64,000 nt of DNA from an uncultured Bacteroides sp. (GTDB taxonomy: Bacteria > Bacteroidota > Bacteroidia > Bacteroidales > Bacteroidaceae), in NCBI GenBank assembly GCA_900766005.1, contig CAAFTU010000012.1, forward strand, positions 1 through 64,000, read 5' to 3'. The notes under the pieces were generated by a model. It ran no database searches. It was not told where the DNA came from and was given only the letters and a program-made list of their open reading frames with translations. A program made the position numbers and the translations under genes. Shown here piece after piece: positions 42,419-52,504 of this stretch. How positions within the stretch are numbered: the stretch's first letter is position 1; the number at the start of each line of letters is the position of its first letter.

Positions 42419-43003
42419 ATGGATAAACTTCTAAGAGACACAGTGAACGCCGTTGTCAACTCCCGTTTTCCCGAAATGAGCCAGGAAGGAAGAAGACAAA
42501 TAGAAACAATGCTCATCCGTGAGGAATTTCCCAAAGGCACCATCGCCCTGAAAGAAGGAGAAATAGCCGACGAAATCGTATTCATCGGCAAAGGAATGAT
42601 TCGCCAGTTTTACTATAAAAACGGTAAAGACGTCACCGAACACTTCTCCTATGAAGGGTGCATCACCATGTGTATCGAAAGTTTCCTGCGCCAGGTACCC
42701 ACCAAGCTGATGGTAGAGACCGTAGAGCCCACCGTCCTCTACAAGTTCCCGCGCGAGCGGCTTTTCCAGTTGGCCAAAGAAAATTGGGAAATCAACATGT
42801 TCTACCGCAAGATACTGGAATACTCCCTCATTGTTTCCCAATACAAGGCCGATTCCTGGCGTTTCGAATCCGCCCGCGAGCGCTATAACCTGCTGCTGGA
42901 GCACCATCCCGAAATCATCAAGCGGGCCCCGCTGGCTCACATAGCCTCCTACCTGCTGATGACTCCCGAGACCCTGAGCCGTGTACGTTCCGGCGTGCTC
43001 TGA
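42419..43003 (+). CDS. Crp/Fnr-family transcriptional regulator
   Basis: The 194-residue protein has a cyclic-nucleotide-binding-type fold at about 20-130 (KGTIALKEGEIADEIVFIGKGMIRQFY, and CITMCIESFL) and ends with an HTH_Crp-like segment, ASYLLMTPETLSRVRSG. It lacks the cysteine set of Fnr; no ligand is predicted. The recognition helix sits at the extreme C-terminus, as in other short Bacteroidetes members. It is divergent from a lipoprotein gene and convergent with the 5'-nucleotidase gene. Confidence 0.9.
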   Translation: MDKLLRDTVNAVVNSRFPEMSQEGRRQIETMLIREEFPKGTIALKEGEIADEIVFIGKGMIRQFYYKNGKDVTEHFSYEGCITMCIESFLRQVPTKLMVETVEPTVLYKFPRERLFQLAKENWEINMFYRKILEYSLIVSQYKADSWRFESARERYNLLLEHHPEIIKRAPLAHIASYLLMTPETLSRVRSGVL

Positions 43004-43067
43004 CATTGGCCAGCGCCTCCAGTTTGCTGGGTCCGTCATAAAACGTATGCTTGGAATGCACCACCGA

Positions 43068-44798
43068 TTAATCACGCAGAAACAGCGACTCCGCCTCCCG
43101 CTTTGCAGCCGGCACCGTCCATTCCTCCGGCACCATCTTCCACTGGTTCAGCGGTTGGGCATCCACCTTTCCCTTCTTCTCGATATACTGCATCAGGTAA
43201 AAGCGCAAATCCTTGTCCGTAGCAAACAGAATCCGGTCCTTCAGTTCCTCCTGCGGGATGCCGGCTCCCTTCGTCAGCAGTTCCCCGCCGCCGTTGCCGC
43301 GATACGAGTTCACTGCCACCTTATACCGCTTGTTCAAGTCAAACGGCGAGCCGTCGGCCATGCGGAGAATCGTCACCTTCTCCCCACTCGGCTTCGTCAC
43401 ATCCACCGTATAGATTAGTCCCGCCGCCGAATCAAAGTTGAAGCTCGGATGCGCAAAGGCCGTCCGTTCGCCCGGCGTCTTCTTCTCCTTCAGCCACAGC
43501 AGCGCATCCTCGGGCGACTGCATCCGGTTGGTCCACAGCCCGTACGACATCTCCAGACAATCCTTGATTTCCTGTCCCGAAAGCGACATCACATACAGCA
43601 TATTTTCATATTTATACAGGTTGAACATGTCACTCACGCACACATCCCCCTGCTTGATTTCCGCATCAAACGACAGCGGAGCAGCCAGCGACACCTCAGC
43701 GCCCGAGATTTCCAGCTGCAGCGAATGAATCAAGTCCACGAAAGCCGACGGACCGAAATACGCCGGCCGCGTAGAAATCGTTTCCGAAAACGTACCGATT
43801 TTCTTGTTCACAAACGCCTGCACCGTCTCGAAAGGCTGCGCAAACCGCGTCATAAACGCCTCACTCGGCTCCCAGTCGTCCATCGGCACCAGCGAACCGC
43901 TGATTTCCTTCTTCGTCACCTTTCCCTTCTTCAGCTGCAGCGTCAGGTCCACAGCCGTCACCACCCGGCTCTGACTGGCCGGATCCATAATCAGCACCGA
44001 ATCACCCGCCACGTTGAGCACCTTGCGGCATTCCCGTTCGTGATCGTGTCCCATCAGCACCACGTCAAAGCCCGGCACGTTCACCGCCACTTCCAGCGAC
44101 GCATTCTCGCGATACCGTCCCGCCATGTCATACGCCTGCTGACCGGCATGAAACAGTCCCACCACCACATCCGGATGCTCCTTCTCCTGAATCACCTTCA
44201 TCCAGTGACGCGCCGTCTGCTCCATATCCTCAAAGCGCAGGCCCCTCCACAGGTTCTCCGGCAGCCAGGCGGGAATAGCGGGTGTCACCATACCCAGCAC
44301 CACCACCTTCACGCCGTCGCGCACCAGCACCTCATAAGGCTTCAGGTGCGGCTCTCCGGTAGCCGTATCCACGATATTCGCTCCCAGCACCGGGAAACGG
44401 CAGTCGCCCACCCAGCGGTCGAACACCTTCCGTCCCGTTTCCACGTCATGGTTTCCCATGTTGCCGATGTCATAGCCCACATAGTTCAGCATCTCCGCAC
44501 ACAAATGCGTCGACACCGTATCCATATAATTATAGTAGTACGCCGTGGGCTGTCCCTGCAGGATATCCCCGTTGTCCAGCAGAATCAAGTTGCTGCCATA
44601 CACCTCCCGTTCCTTCTCCACAAACGAGCACACCCGTGCCAGGCTCCCCTTGCCCGCCTGCTGCGTAATGAAATTATACGGGAAGTAATTCCCGTGCATA
44701 TCACTGGTCTGCACCAGTTTCAACTTCACTGTCTTCTCCTTGCCCGTTGCCGCAAACACCAGGCAGAGGGCCATCCATAATCCTAAAATCCGTTTCAT
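43068..44798 (-). CDS. 5'-nucleotidase/metallophosphatase (UshA-like)
   Basis: The 576-residue secreted enzyme has a signal peptide (VFAATG-KE) and an N-terminal calcineurin-like domain (about 25-300) with the metal motifs TSDMHGNYFPY, LLDNGDILQGQP, IGNMGNHDVE, and GLFHAGQ plus VVLMGHDHE. The 5'-nucleotidase C-terminal domain (about 340-520) contains substrate-binding YKVAVNSYRGNGGGEL. It probably splits periplasmic nucleotides to provide nucleosides and phosphate. A divergent promoter pair separates it from tex. Confidence 0.93.
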   Translation of the reverse strand: MKRILGLWMALCLVFAATGKEKTVKLKLVQTSDMHGNYFPYNFITQQAGKGSLARVCSFVEKEREVYGSNLILLDNGDILQGQPTAYYYNYMDTVSTHLCAEMLNYVGYDIGNMGNHDVETGRKVFDRWVGDCRFPVLGANIVDTATGEPHLKPYEVLVRDGVKVVVLGMVTPAIPAWLPENLWRGLRFEDMEQTARHWMKVIQEKEHPDVVVGLFHAGQQAYDMAGRYRENASLEVAVNVPGFDVVLMGHDHERECRKVLNVAGDSVLIMDPASQSRVVTAVDLTLQLKKGKVTKKEISGSLVPMDDWEPSEAFMTRFAQPFETVQAFVNKKIGTFSETISTRPAYFGPSAFVDLIHSLQLEISGAEVSLAAPLSFDAEIKQGDVCVSDMFNLYKYENMLYVMSLSGQEIKDCLEMSYGLWTNRMQSPEDALLWLKEKKTPGERTAFAHPSFNFDSAAGLIYTVDVTKPSGEKVTILRMADGSPFDLNKRYKVAVNSYRGNGGGELLTKGAGIPQEELKDRILFATDKDLRFYLMQYIEKKGKVDAQPLNQWKMVPEEWTVPAAKREAESLFLRD

Positions 44799-44841
44799 TC
44801 TTTACCGTATATTGTAGCAGATTTCTTTCTGCAAAACGCTA

Positions 44842-44849
44842 CAAATATA
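44842..44849 (-). promoter_or_regulatory. -7 element for the 5'-nucleotidase gene
   Basis: TATATTTG on the minus strand, 44 bases before the ATG at 44798. Confidence 0.6.
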
Positions 44850-44892
44850 GACTAAAGTCGTACGATTACAAACAGATTTAAGAAGATTATTG

Positions 44893-44900
44893 TATTTTTG
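44893..44900 (+). promoter_or_regulatory. -7 element for tex
   Basis: TATTTTTG fits TAnnTTTG, 31 bases before tex ATG 44931. Confidence 0.55.
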
Positions 44901-44930
44901 CCCATTCAAATCAATTAGAAAACCAAACGA

Positions 44931-47063
44931 ATGGAATTATTTCAATCACTAATAGCCGGCAGACTCGGCCTGCCGGAACGACAAGTCAGCGGCACCCTGC
45001 GCCTGTTGGCCGAAGGTGCCACCATCCCGTTCATCAGCCGCTACCGCAAGGAAGCCACCGGCGGACTGGATGAAGTGCAGATTGAGCAGATCAAGGAACA
45101 GCACGATAAGCTGTGCGACATCGTCAAGCGCAAAGAGACCATCCGCACCACCATCAGCGAGCAGGGCAAGCTCACCGAGGCGCTGGAAAAGCGCATCCAT
45201 GACACCTGGGAACTCACGGAGTTGGAAGACATCTACCTGCCTTTCAAGCCCAAACGGAAAACCCGTGCCGAGGCAGCCCGCCAGAAAGGGCTGGAACCCC
45301 TGGCCACCGTGCTCCTCCTGCAGCGGGAACCTAACCTCGAAGCCCGGGCAGCCGCTTTCGTGAAAGGCGAAGTCAAAAGTGTGGAAGACGCCTTGAAAGG
45401 AGCCCGCGACATCATCGCCGAGCAGGTGAACGAAGACGAACGCGCCCGCAACACCATCCGCAACCAGTTTGCCCGCCAGTCCACCATCACTGCCCGCCTG
45501 GTGAAAGGAAAAGAAGAGGAAGCCGTGAAATACCGCGACTACTTCGAATTCTCCGAACCCCTGAAGCGCTGCACCTCCCACCGCCTGCTGGCCATCCGCC
45601 GCGGCGAATCGGAAGGACTGCTGAAAGTGGCGATTACCACCGATGAAGAAGCCTGCGTCGAACGGCTCCACCGCCAGTTTGTACGCGGCAACAACCCCTG
45701 CAGCCAGCAGGTGAGCGAAGCAACAGCCGACGCCTTCAAGCGCCTGCTCAAGCCCTCCATCGAAACCGAGTTTGCCGCCCTTTCCAAAGAGAAAGCCGAC
45801 GAGGAAGCCATCCGCGTGTTCGTAGAAAACCTCCGCCAGCTGCTGCTCGCTGCCCCCTTGGGACAGAAACGTGTGCTGGCCATCGACCCCGGTTTCCGCA
45901 CCGGCTGCAAGGTGGTGTGTCTGGATGCCCAGGGCAACCTGCTCCACAACGAAAACATCTACCCCCATCCGCCGGTGAGCAAAGCCAGCGAAGCGGCTGC
46001 CAAGCTGCGCAAGATGGTGGAAGCCTATCAGATAGAAGCCATCTCCATCGGCAACGGCACAGCCAGCCGCGAGACGGAAGACTTCATCAACCGCCAGACG
46101 TTCGACCGCCCCATACCGGTGTTTGTGGTCAGCGAGCAAGGAGCCTCCATCTATTCCGCTTCCAAGATTGCGCGGGAGGAGTTTCCCGACTACGACGTCA
46201 CCGTGCGCGGAGCCGTCTCCATCGGCCGCCGCCTCATGGACCCCTTGGCAGAGCTGGTCAAGATCGACCCGAAATCAATCGGAGTGGGTCAGTACCAACA
46301 TGATGTGGATCAGGTCAAACTGAAGAAAGCCCTCGACCAGACGGTGGAGAACTGTGTAAACAAGGTGGGCGTCAACCTCAACACGGCGAGCAGCCACCTG
46401 CTCACTTACATCTCCGGCCTCGGACCGCAGCTGGCGCAGAACATCGTCAGCTACCGTGCCGAAAACGGCGCCTTCCGCTCGCGCAAACAGCTGCTCAAAG
46501 TGCCCCGCATGGGAGCCAAGGCCTTCGAACAGTGTGCCGGCTTCCTCCGCATCCCCGGAGGCGAACAGCCGCTGGACAACACCGCCGTGCACCCCGAGAG
46601 CTACTGCATCGTGGAGCAGATGGCCCGCGACCTGCACTGCACGGTCGATGAACTGATTGCCCGCAAAGACCTCCGCCAGCAGATCGACCTCCAGCGCTAC
46701 CTGTCGCCCACCGTCGGACTGCCCACCTTGCAGGACATCCTGCAGGAGCTCGACAAGCCCGGCCGCGACCCGCGGAAAACCATCCAGGTGTTTGAGTTCG
46801 ACAAGAACGTACGCACCCTGGCCGACCTGCGCGAAGGCATGGTGCTGCCCGGCATTGTGGGCAACATCACCAACTTCGGTGCCTTTGTCGACATCGGCAT
46901 CAAGGAAAACGGACTGGTACACCTCTCCCAGCTGGCCGACCGCTACATCAGCGATCCCTCGGAAGTGGTATCCATCCACCAGCATGTCAAGGTCAAAGTG
47001 CTGAGCGTAGATACCGAACGCAAGCGCATTCAGCTCAGCATGAAGGGCGTAGCCCAAGACTGA
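44931..47063 (+). CDS. tex: Tex-family RNA-binding protein
   Basis: The 710-residue Tex protein includes the N-terminal Tex_N helical region (FISRYRKEATGGLDEVQI), a YqgF/RNase H-like domain from about 312 (VLAIDPGFRTGCKVVCLD), helix-hairpin-helix segments (near 480-560, for example FRSRKQLLKVPRMG), and a C-terminal S1 domain at about 635-705 (GIVGNITNFGAFVDIG). Tex binds RNA and affects transcription in other bacteria. The length is slightly below E. coli YhgF (773). It is monocistronic. Confidence 0.96.
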   Translation: MELFQSLIAGRLGLPERQVSGTLRLLAEGATIPFISRYRKEATGGLDEVQIEQIKEQHDKLCDIVKRKETIRTTISEQGKLTEALEKRIHDTWELTELEDIYLPFKPKRKTRAEAARQKGLEPLATVLLLQREPNLEARAAAFVKGEVKSVEDALKGARDIIAEQVNEDERARNTIRNQFARQSTITARLVKGKEEEAVKYRDYFEFSEPLKRCTSHRLLAIRRGESEGLLKVAITTDEEACVERLHRQFVRGNNPCSQQVSEATADAFKRLLKPSIETEFAALSKEKADEEAIRVFVENLRQLLLAAPLGQKRVLAIDPGFRTGCKVVCLDAQGNLLHNENIYPHPPVSKASEAAAKLRKMVEAYQIEAISIGNGTASRETEDFINRQTFDRPIPVFVVSEQGASIYSASKIAREEFPDYDVTVRGAVSIGRRLMDPLAELVKIDPKSIGVGQYQHDVDQVKLKKALDQTVENCVNKVGVNLNTASSHLLTYISGLGPQLAQNIVSYRAENGAFRSRKQLLKVPRMGAKAFEQCAGFLRIPGGEQPLDNTAVHPESYCIVEQMARDLHCTVDELIARKDLRQQIDLQRYLSPTVGLPTLQDILQELDKPGRDPRKTIQVFEFDKNVRTLADLREGMVLPGIVGNITNFGAFVDIGIKENGLVHLSQLADRYISDPSEVVSIHQHVKVKVLSVDTERKRIQLSMKGVAQD

Positions 47064-47095
47064 CGATAAACAGACAATAAAAGAGAGCAAACAAA

Positions 47096-47134
47096 ATACC
47101 CGTTGATAGAATCAGACATTCCACCAACGGGTAT
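47096..47134. terminator. weak bidirectional terminator
   Basis: ATACCCGTTG (47096-47105) and CAACGGGTAT (47125-47134) pair perfectly. Only short A/T runs flank it. It separates convergent tex and GH3 genes. Confidence 0.55.
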
Positions 47135-47156
47135 ATATTTATAAATCTGTTATTTT

Positions 47157-49484
47157 TTATTTATTGGGAGTAGCCCATTGATACGTCTCATCACAACGGA
47201 TAGTCACCACTTGGTTTCCTACCTGCATACGGAATTCTCCTTCCTCAAGTATCCATTTTCCATCAGCTCCTACAAAAGCCAAATCGCTAGCAGGAATCGT
47301 CAGAGTCATGGTTTTCGTTTCACCCGGCTTTAGTTCAATCTTATCAAATGCACGCAAACGACGATTCTCCGGAGTCATAGAAGCCACCAAATCACGGCTA
47401 AAAAGCATCACCACTTCCTTACCTACTCGACTACCCGTATTAGTTATATCTACTGTGAAATTCAGTGAATCCGTCACCTTAAATGAATCCAAATTACACT
47501 TCAAGTTATTATATTCAAATGTCGTATAGCTCAATCCATAACCAAACGGCCATTGAACAGAAATCACAGCATCATAGTCATAAGCACCTTCCATTTTATC
47601 CATCTCTTCACTTACACGATAATCATATGTTGTCAGTTCGGCTTCATGGCGCGGATACGTATAAGGCATTTTAGCGCTGGGGTTAGCATCGCCGGCCAAA
47701 ATATTTGCAAGTGCATCAGCTCCATAGTTACCCGGCAACATCACATGTATAATTCCTTTCGCCAATGGTTCAATATCATGAATAATACGCGGACGGCCTT
47801 CATTCAAAACTAAAATGATAGGTTTACCTGTAGCAGCTAAGGCTTTCACCAGGTTTCGCTGGTTTTCCGACATGGCCAGTTCAGAAAGATTGCCCGGAGT
47901 CTCACAATAAGAATTTTCACCGATACAAGCAATAATCACATCCACTCCCCTGGCTGCAGCTACAGCCTTTTCTATTTCAGGTGTATTTTCTTCCTCATAC
48001 GTTCCCTCGGCTACATACGTTACTCCTTGTTCCAAACGCACATTCGAATCACCGAATTTATTACAGAGAGCTTCATAAATAGTGTGATAACTACCTGCAA
48101 AGCGATCGGTCAGATGTCCTTGCCAGGAATAACTCCATCCGCCATTGAGACAACGCATAGAATGTGCATTTGGACCTGTTACCAATAATTTCACTCCTTT
48201 GCGTAAAGGTAAAATCTGACCTTTATTCTTCAACAGAATTTCCGATTCCTCAGCTGCCTGAATTGCCTTTTTCGCATGCTCATCGGACGCAAATTCAGGA
48301 TAATTTTCAGTAACTGTCATTGGCTGTTCAAACAATCCCAGTCTGACTTTCAGGCGAAGAATTCTACGCACCGCATCATCAATACGACTCATAGACACTT
48401 GTTTTTCTTCCACCAGTTCTTTCAATAACGTACAGAAATCCAGAGCATACGGTTCCATAGCCATATCAATACCCGCATTAATTGCCATCTTGATAGCCTC
48501 CTTCTTGTTCGTTGCTACATGTTCTCGCGTATACAAGTTATTGATATCCGCCCAGTCAGTGATGAGCATCCCGTCCCAGTTTAAATCTTCTTTCAACCAT
48601 TTGGTCAGCAGTTCAGCATTGGCATGCACAGGCACCCCATTTACAGAACCACTATTTACCATTACTGTCAGTGCCCCTGCTTCCACACAAGCTTTAAAAG
48701 GAGCAAAGCATTTTTCACGCAATTCCGATTCAGGAATATAAGCCGGAGTACGATCTTTACCGGTGCGAGCCGAGCTATAGCCCATATAGTGTTTAACCGA
48801 TGTAGCGATACGATTAGCAGGAATATGATTCGGGTCTTCTCCCTGGAATCCTCGGATGGCCTCACGACCCATGATGGCATTAACCAAACAGTCTTCTCCA
48901 AAATTTTCCCACACCCGAGACCAACGTGGATCACGAGCCATGTCAACTGTCGGAGAGAAAGTCCACGGACAGCTACCTGCACGGGTTTCATAAGCCGTGA
49001 TACGAGCAGCCTCATACGCCAGTTGTGGATTAAACGAAGCAGCTAGATTGATATTCTGCGGGAACAATGTACCCCCCAGCGTATACGTTGTTCCATGGTT
49101 TTGGTCCAAGCCATAGATACAAGGAATACCAATCTCCTTCATGGATAAAGTTTGAATCTTGCCGATTATCTCCTGCCATTTGGCACAATTCTGCGCCACC
49201 GGACCCGGACTGTTCAAGATTGAACCAACCTTATACTGACCGATAGCCTCCTGCAATTTGGCATCATCCAGTACAAAATCATCGTTTTCAAACTTACCAA
49301 GCACGTCAACAGACAATTGAGTCATCTGACCTATTTTCTCTTCCAGTGTCATCCGAGCCAATATCTGCTCCACTTTTTCTTCCACACCTGCATCCGACGG
49401 AATAGCCGGTGCTGTAGCTGGCTGATGGCACGCGGCCATCAACAACATGGACACTACATAAAACGATTTTTCTACTTTATTCAT
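47157..49484 (-). CDS. GH3 beta-glucosidase, lipoprotein
   Basis: The 775-residue enzyme has a lipoprotein signal (LLMAAC). It has the GH3 N-terminal barrel (about 35-370) with LITDWADINNL, where D310 is the nucleophile, and the GH3 C-terminal (alpha/beta) domain (about 405-640). A fibronectin III-like domain closes it. It probably splits gluco-oligosaccharides made by the GH16 enzyme to glucose. Last gene of the glucan utilization operon, with lower G+C than tex. Confidence 0.93.
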   Translation of the reverse strand: MNKVEKSFYVVSMLLMAACHQPATAPAIPSDAGVEEKVEQILARMTLEEKIGQMTQLSVDVLGKFENDDFVLDDAKLQEAIGQYKVGSILNSPGPVAQNCAKWQEIIGKIQTLSMKEIGIPCIYGLDQNHGTTYTLGGTLFPQNINLAASFNPQLAYEAARITAYETRAGSCPWTFSPTVDMARDPRWSRVWENFGEDCLVNAIMGREAIRGFQGEDPNHIPANRIATSVKHYMGYSSARTGKDRTPAYIPESELREKCFAPFKACVEAGALTVMVNSGSVNGVPVHANAELLTKWLKEDLNWDGMLITDWADINNLYTREHVATNKKEAIKMAINAGIDMAMEPYALDFCTLLKELVEEKQVSMSRIDDAVRRILRLKVRLGLFEQPMTVTENYPEFASDEHAKKAIQAAEESEILLKNKGQILPLRKGVKLLVTGPNAHSMRCLNGGWSYSWQGHLTDRFAGSYHTIYEALCNKFGDSNVRLEQGVTYVAEGTYEEENTPEIEKAVAAARGVDVIIACIGENSYCETPGNLSELAMSENQRNLVKALAATGKPIILVLNEGRPRIIHDIEPLAKGIIHVMLPGNYGADALANILAGDANPSAKMPYTYPRHEAELTTYDYRVSEEMDKMEGAYDYDAVISVQWPFGYGLSYTTFEYNNLKCNLDSFKVTDSLNFTVDITNTGSRVGKEVVMLFSRDLVASMTPENRRLRAFDKIELKPGETKTMTLTIPASDLAFVGADGKWILEEGEFRMQVGNQVVTIRCDETYQWATPNK

Positions 49485-49513
49485 ATGTTTTTCTTATTAT
49501 CTGCAAAATTAAA

Positions 49514-50770
49514 TTATAACACAGCCACCATATCCACATAATAACCATGACCCACACAAAGGAATCCGTCCTGACTAAGAATCATATCCAATATATCCTG
49601 AGTTAACAGCACTTCCTTGACACCGTTTTCACTAAAATCAAACGCTGCTGTTCCAGGCAAATCATTCCAATGAGCAGAAGTAGTACGCATCTGATGATAC
49701 TCATCCGAAGGATTCACCGAATAGTGGATATAGAGCGTTGCACCGGGTTTCAAAGATTGGAAGGCTTCTTTACCAATCAGATTAAACGTCTTATTCGGAT
49801 TTTCGTCGGGCAAATCCCACGATACATAATGATGTCCTTTCCATAACACTGTCATAGAAGAAACGATCACAGACTGTTCCTTTTTATTGCCTTCTTTAGA
49901 ATAAAACCACACCTCTGTACCGGCACTCGTCGTTCCTTTCAGCACATATTCGCCATCATCCAATTTCGGAGCAGTAAGCACCAGTTCCGTAGCCGACTGT
50001 CTGACAAATTCAGTCAGCGTCTGTCCTCCGAAGGTAAGCGACTGGATTTTATCCAAATTGATACCCGAAAGCACCCATTCCGTACCGGCATTCGTCCGGT
50101 CGGCTCCCGAAGTAATCATGGGATCACGGCTCACCGTAATTTCATTTCCTCCAAACTCATTACCCGCTGCATCGAACAGAATCACACGGTAGGTACCGTT
50201 TTCCAACGCTTGCGGCACCGTATATTCAAGATAGGTCCCCTTATCGTCGTTGCCCAACGCAACATCCGACACCGTTTGTCCGCCCATAACAAGTCCCTTT
50301 ACTGTTTCCAAGTGACTACCATACAAACGAGCCTTTCCATTCGGAGCAACAATACGTTCAAAACTAACTTCCGTAGTCTGAGGATCATCCGCCAGCGGAT
50401 TAACCTGCACAAGACCCTCACGATAAGTAGACTTACCAGCATCGGTCGTCACATTTACCCTCATCACATAAACACCTGCCTTCAGGTTGATATCGATCGA
50501 TTTACCTTGTGCCACTTCTTCCCCATCAAGCAGCCAACTGACATGGCAATAATCAGCTGGTGTTACAGTCAATGTCATCGAGAAATTAGCATCTCTGTTG
50601 ATATTTGCCACCACAGGCAACTTCCCGTCTTTTCTATCAGGAAGCGTCGGATCAAGAATACGTGGATCATCATAAGCTGTAACTGTAGAAAACGGTTCCT
50701 CCTCCTGACAAGCAGTAACACACACATTGACAGCCAACAAAAGAAGGATCATGTAATATATCTTTTTCAT
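49514..50770 (-). CDS. surface glycan-binding lipoprotein (SGBP-B type)
   Basis: The 418-residue lipoprotein (signal ending CVTACQEEE) lies after susD, the usual place for SusE/SusF-like or SGBP-B proteins. N-terminal residues about 45-130 resemble a PKD/Ig-like domain (CHVSWLLDGEEV). Then come two IPT/TIG-like repeats (GSHLETVKGLVMGGQTV; GINLDKIQSLTFGGQTL), each about 85 residues. The C-terminal 130 residues (KGHHYVSWDLPDENPN to DMVAVL) probably form the glycan-binding domain. It likely binds beta-glucan at the cell surface (inference). Confidence 0.85.
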   Translation of the reverse strand: MKKIYYMILLLLAVNVCVTACQEEEPFSTVTAYDDPRILDPTLPDRKDGKLPVVANINRDANFSMTLTVTPADYCHVSWLLDGEEVAQGKSIDINLKAGVYVMRVNVTTDAGKSTYREGLVQVNPLADDPQTTEVSFERIVAPNGKARLYGSHLETVKGLVMGGQTVSDVALGNDDKGTYLEYTVPQALENGTYRVILFDAAGNEFGGNEITVSRDPMITSGADRTNAGTEWVLSGINLDKIQSLTFGGQTLTEFVRQSATELVLTAPKLDDGEYVLKGTTSAGTEVWFYSKEGNKKEQSVIVSSMTVLWKGHHYVSWDLPDENPNKTFNLIGKEAFQSLKPGATLYIHYSVNPSDEYHQMRTTSAHWNDLPGTAAFDFSENGVKEVLLTQDILDMILSQDGFLCVGHGYYVDMVAVL

Positions 50771-50803
50771 TTGATAATCAATTAAGAGTTAAACACCAAA
50801 AGT

Positions 50804-52474
50804 CTATTTATCCCACCAAACAGGAGTGTTCCAGCTATCTTTTCCTCCCATCCGTTCGAGTGCTTCTTCATAACCTGTTTTATTATAAGATGATTCCAAT
50901 ACGGGGTAGCAAAGACGCACCGGGATTTCCTTTCCTCCCGTCATAAACTGTTCAAAGCCGTATTCCGCTGGAGATTTCAGTTTTGGATAACCGGAGCGAC
51001 GCTGGTTGGCCCAACATTCAGCCGGATTGGTAAAGTGCAAAATCCATGCTTGTGTATGAATAGAAGCCATTTTCTGTTCTTTCGTATGTCCCATTCCATT
51101 GGCCGATAAATACGCATTCATCTCCTCTTCCGAAACAGGATCACACTTGTAGCGAGTCACCAGAAAATCAACAGCAGCCCGCACTCCCTCTTCATACAGC
51201 GCTTCGGCAGTCTGTCCATCCACATTCCAGTTTTTCAACGCTGCTTCAGCCAACAGAAAACGTGTTTCCGCAAAAGTCATCACTACACCCGGATTATCCC
51301 CTCTCAAGAAATTATTGGCCAGTTTAGGTTCTGTTTCACGAGCCACACTGATGGTCACATTCGGATTGGTTTCAGCTAATTCCTTCAAAATGTCACTGTC
51401 ATATCCCGTAGGCCAAGGTTCCCAGCTGAATGCCCCCGGCAAACACGGCTGAAAAGCAATCCCTTTATCAATCATTTCCTGGGTTAAATCCACCCGATGA
51501 TCGGGACTGGTAGCACTCATGAGACCGTCGTAATAGCAGCGGCTCAGCATAAAGGTACGAGGGTCGCCCGTGTTGTACAGTTGATTAAACAACGTTGCGC
51601 ACAGATAGCTCGGATTGTTGGCCGGGTCATTACCGAACAGCAATTTAGAAAGAGCATTGCCACGGAAATCCCCATAAGCATCCTGACCAAAGCTGAATGC
51701 AATATTCATATATTTGATCAAAGCATCATCCTCAGCACTGTCAAAAATACCACCATCAGCCTGACAGGCAGCCTCAAACTCTTGCTGAGCCTTCTGAGGG
51801 TCGACGTTTGAAATTCGCATAGCAAAGCGCAAGCGCAATGAGTTGGCCAACTTTTTCCACTTAAGAATATTACCACCATAAATGACATCACCTGTTATAG
51901 CATCCTTAGCCGGGTCTAATGCCTCTACTGCAGCAGTCAAATCCTGAAAGAAACTATGATAAATTTCTTCCTGTGTATCATATCGTGGATTAAAAATTCC
52001 CTGCAGGAATCCCATACCCGCTTCCTTGCAAGGCACGTCACCGTAGATATCCGTAATGATAGACATCAGATAAACCCGATAGATCGTCAGTGCAGCATGA
52101 ATATTGGTCTTGCCCTGATCCTGTGCAGTGCGGTATTGGGCATCGGTCAAATTCTTAATTGAATTAGTATAAAAAGTGGTCCAAACACGATCCATTTCAT
52201 CATCACTAAGCATATGACGACCACCAAAATTAGTGGTATTCCAGCTCCCCATAAGTTGTTGCGTAAAGCCATACAGATAATTTCTGTAAATTTCAACCAT
52301 GCCCAAATCGCCATAAGTTTGCAACTGAGCGGTAGTCAGCTGAGCGTTCGCATCAAGAGCTGCTGCTTTCGTCGGGTCTGTATTCATGTTTTCCATATAC
52401 TCATCGCTACAAGAAGTAAAGCTGAGTACACCTGTCAACAGCGTAAAAGCAATTGTATATATACTGAGTTTCAT
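50804..52474 (-). CDS. SusD/RagB-family lipoprotein
   Basis: The 556-residue lipoprotein (SFTSCSDEYMENMNTDP at the N-terminus) belongs to the SusD-like outer-membrane family that captures glycans over the SusC barrel. Recognisable elements are helical TPR-like regions and ANQRRSGYPKL near the C-terminus. It follows susC by 30 bases. Similar genes that pair with GH16 and GH3 in Bacteroides bind laminarin or mixed-linkage glucan. Confidence 0.93.
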   Translation of the reverse strand: MKLSIYTIAFTLLTGVLSFTSCSDEYMENMNTDPTKAAALDANAQLTTAQLQTYGDLGMVEIYRNYLYGFTQQLMGSWNTTNFGGRHMLSDDEMDRVWTTFYTNSIKNLTDAQYRTAQDQGKTNIHAALTIYRVYLMSIITDIYGDVPCKEAGMGFLQGIFNPRYDTQEEIYHSFFQDLTAAVEALDPAKDAITGDVIYGGNILKWKKLANSLRLRFAMRISNVDPQKAQQEFEAACQADGGIFDSAEDDALIKYMNIAFSFGQDAYGDFRGNALSKLLFGNDPANNPSYLCATLFNQLYNTGDPRTFMLSRCYYDGLMSATSPDHRVDLTQEMIDKGIAFQPCLPGAFSWEPWPTGYDSDILKELAETNPNVTISVARETEPKLANNFLRGDNPGVVMTFAETRFLLAEAALKNWNVDGQTAEALYEEGVRAAVDFLVTRYKCDPVSEEEMNAYLSANGMGHTKEQKMASIHTQAWILHFTNPAECWANQRRSGYPKLKSPAEYGFEQFMTGGKEIPVRLCYPVLESSYNKTGYEEALERMGGKDSWNTPVWWDK

Positions 52475-52504
52475 TGTTCTATGATTTAAGTGTATAGATA
52501 ATCT

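Noticed and set aside
43449..44780. 443-codon frame opposite the 5'-nucleotidase
   Set aside because: His/Arg-rich shadow; the opposite strand has all metallophosphatase motifs.
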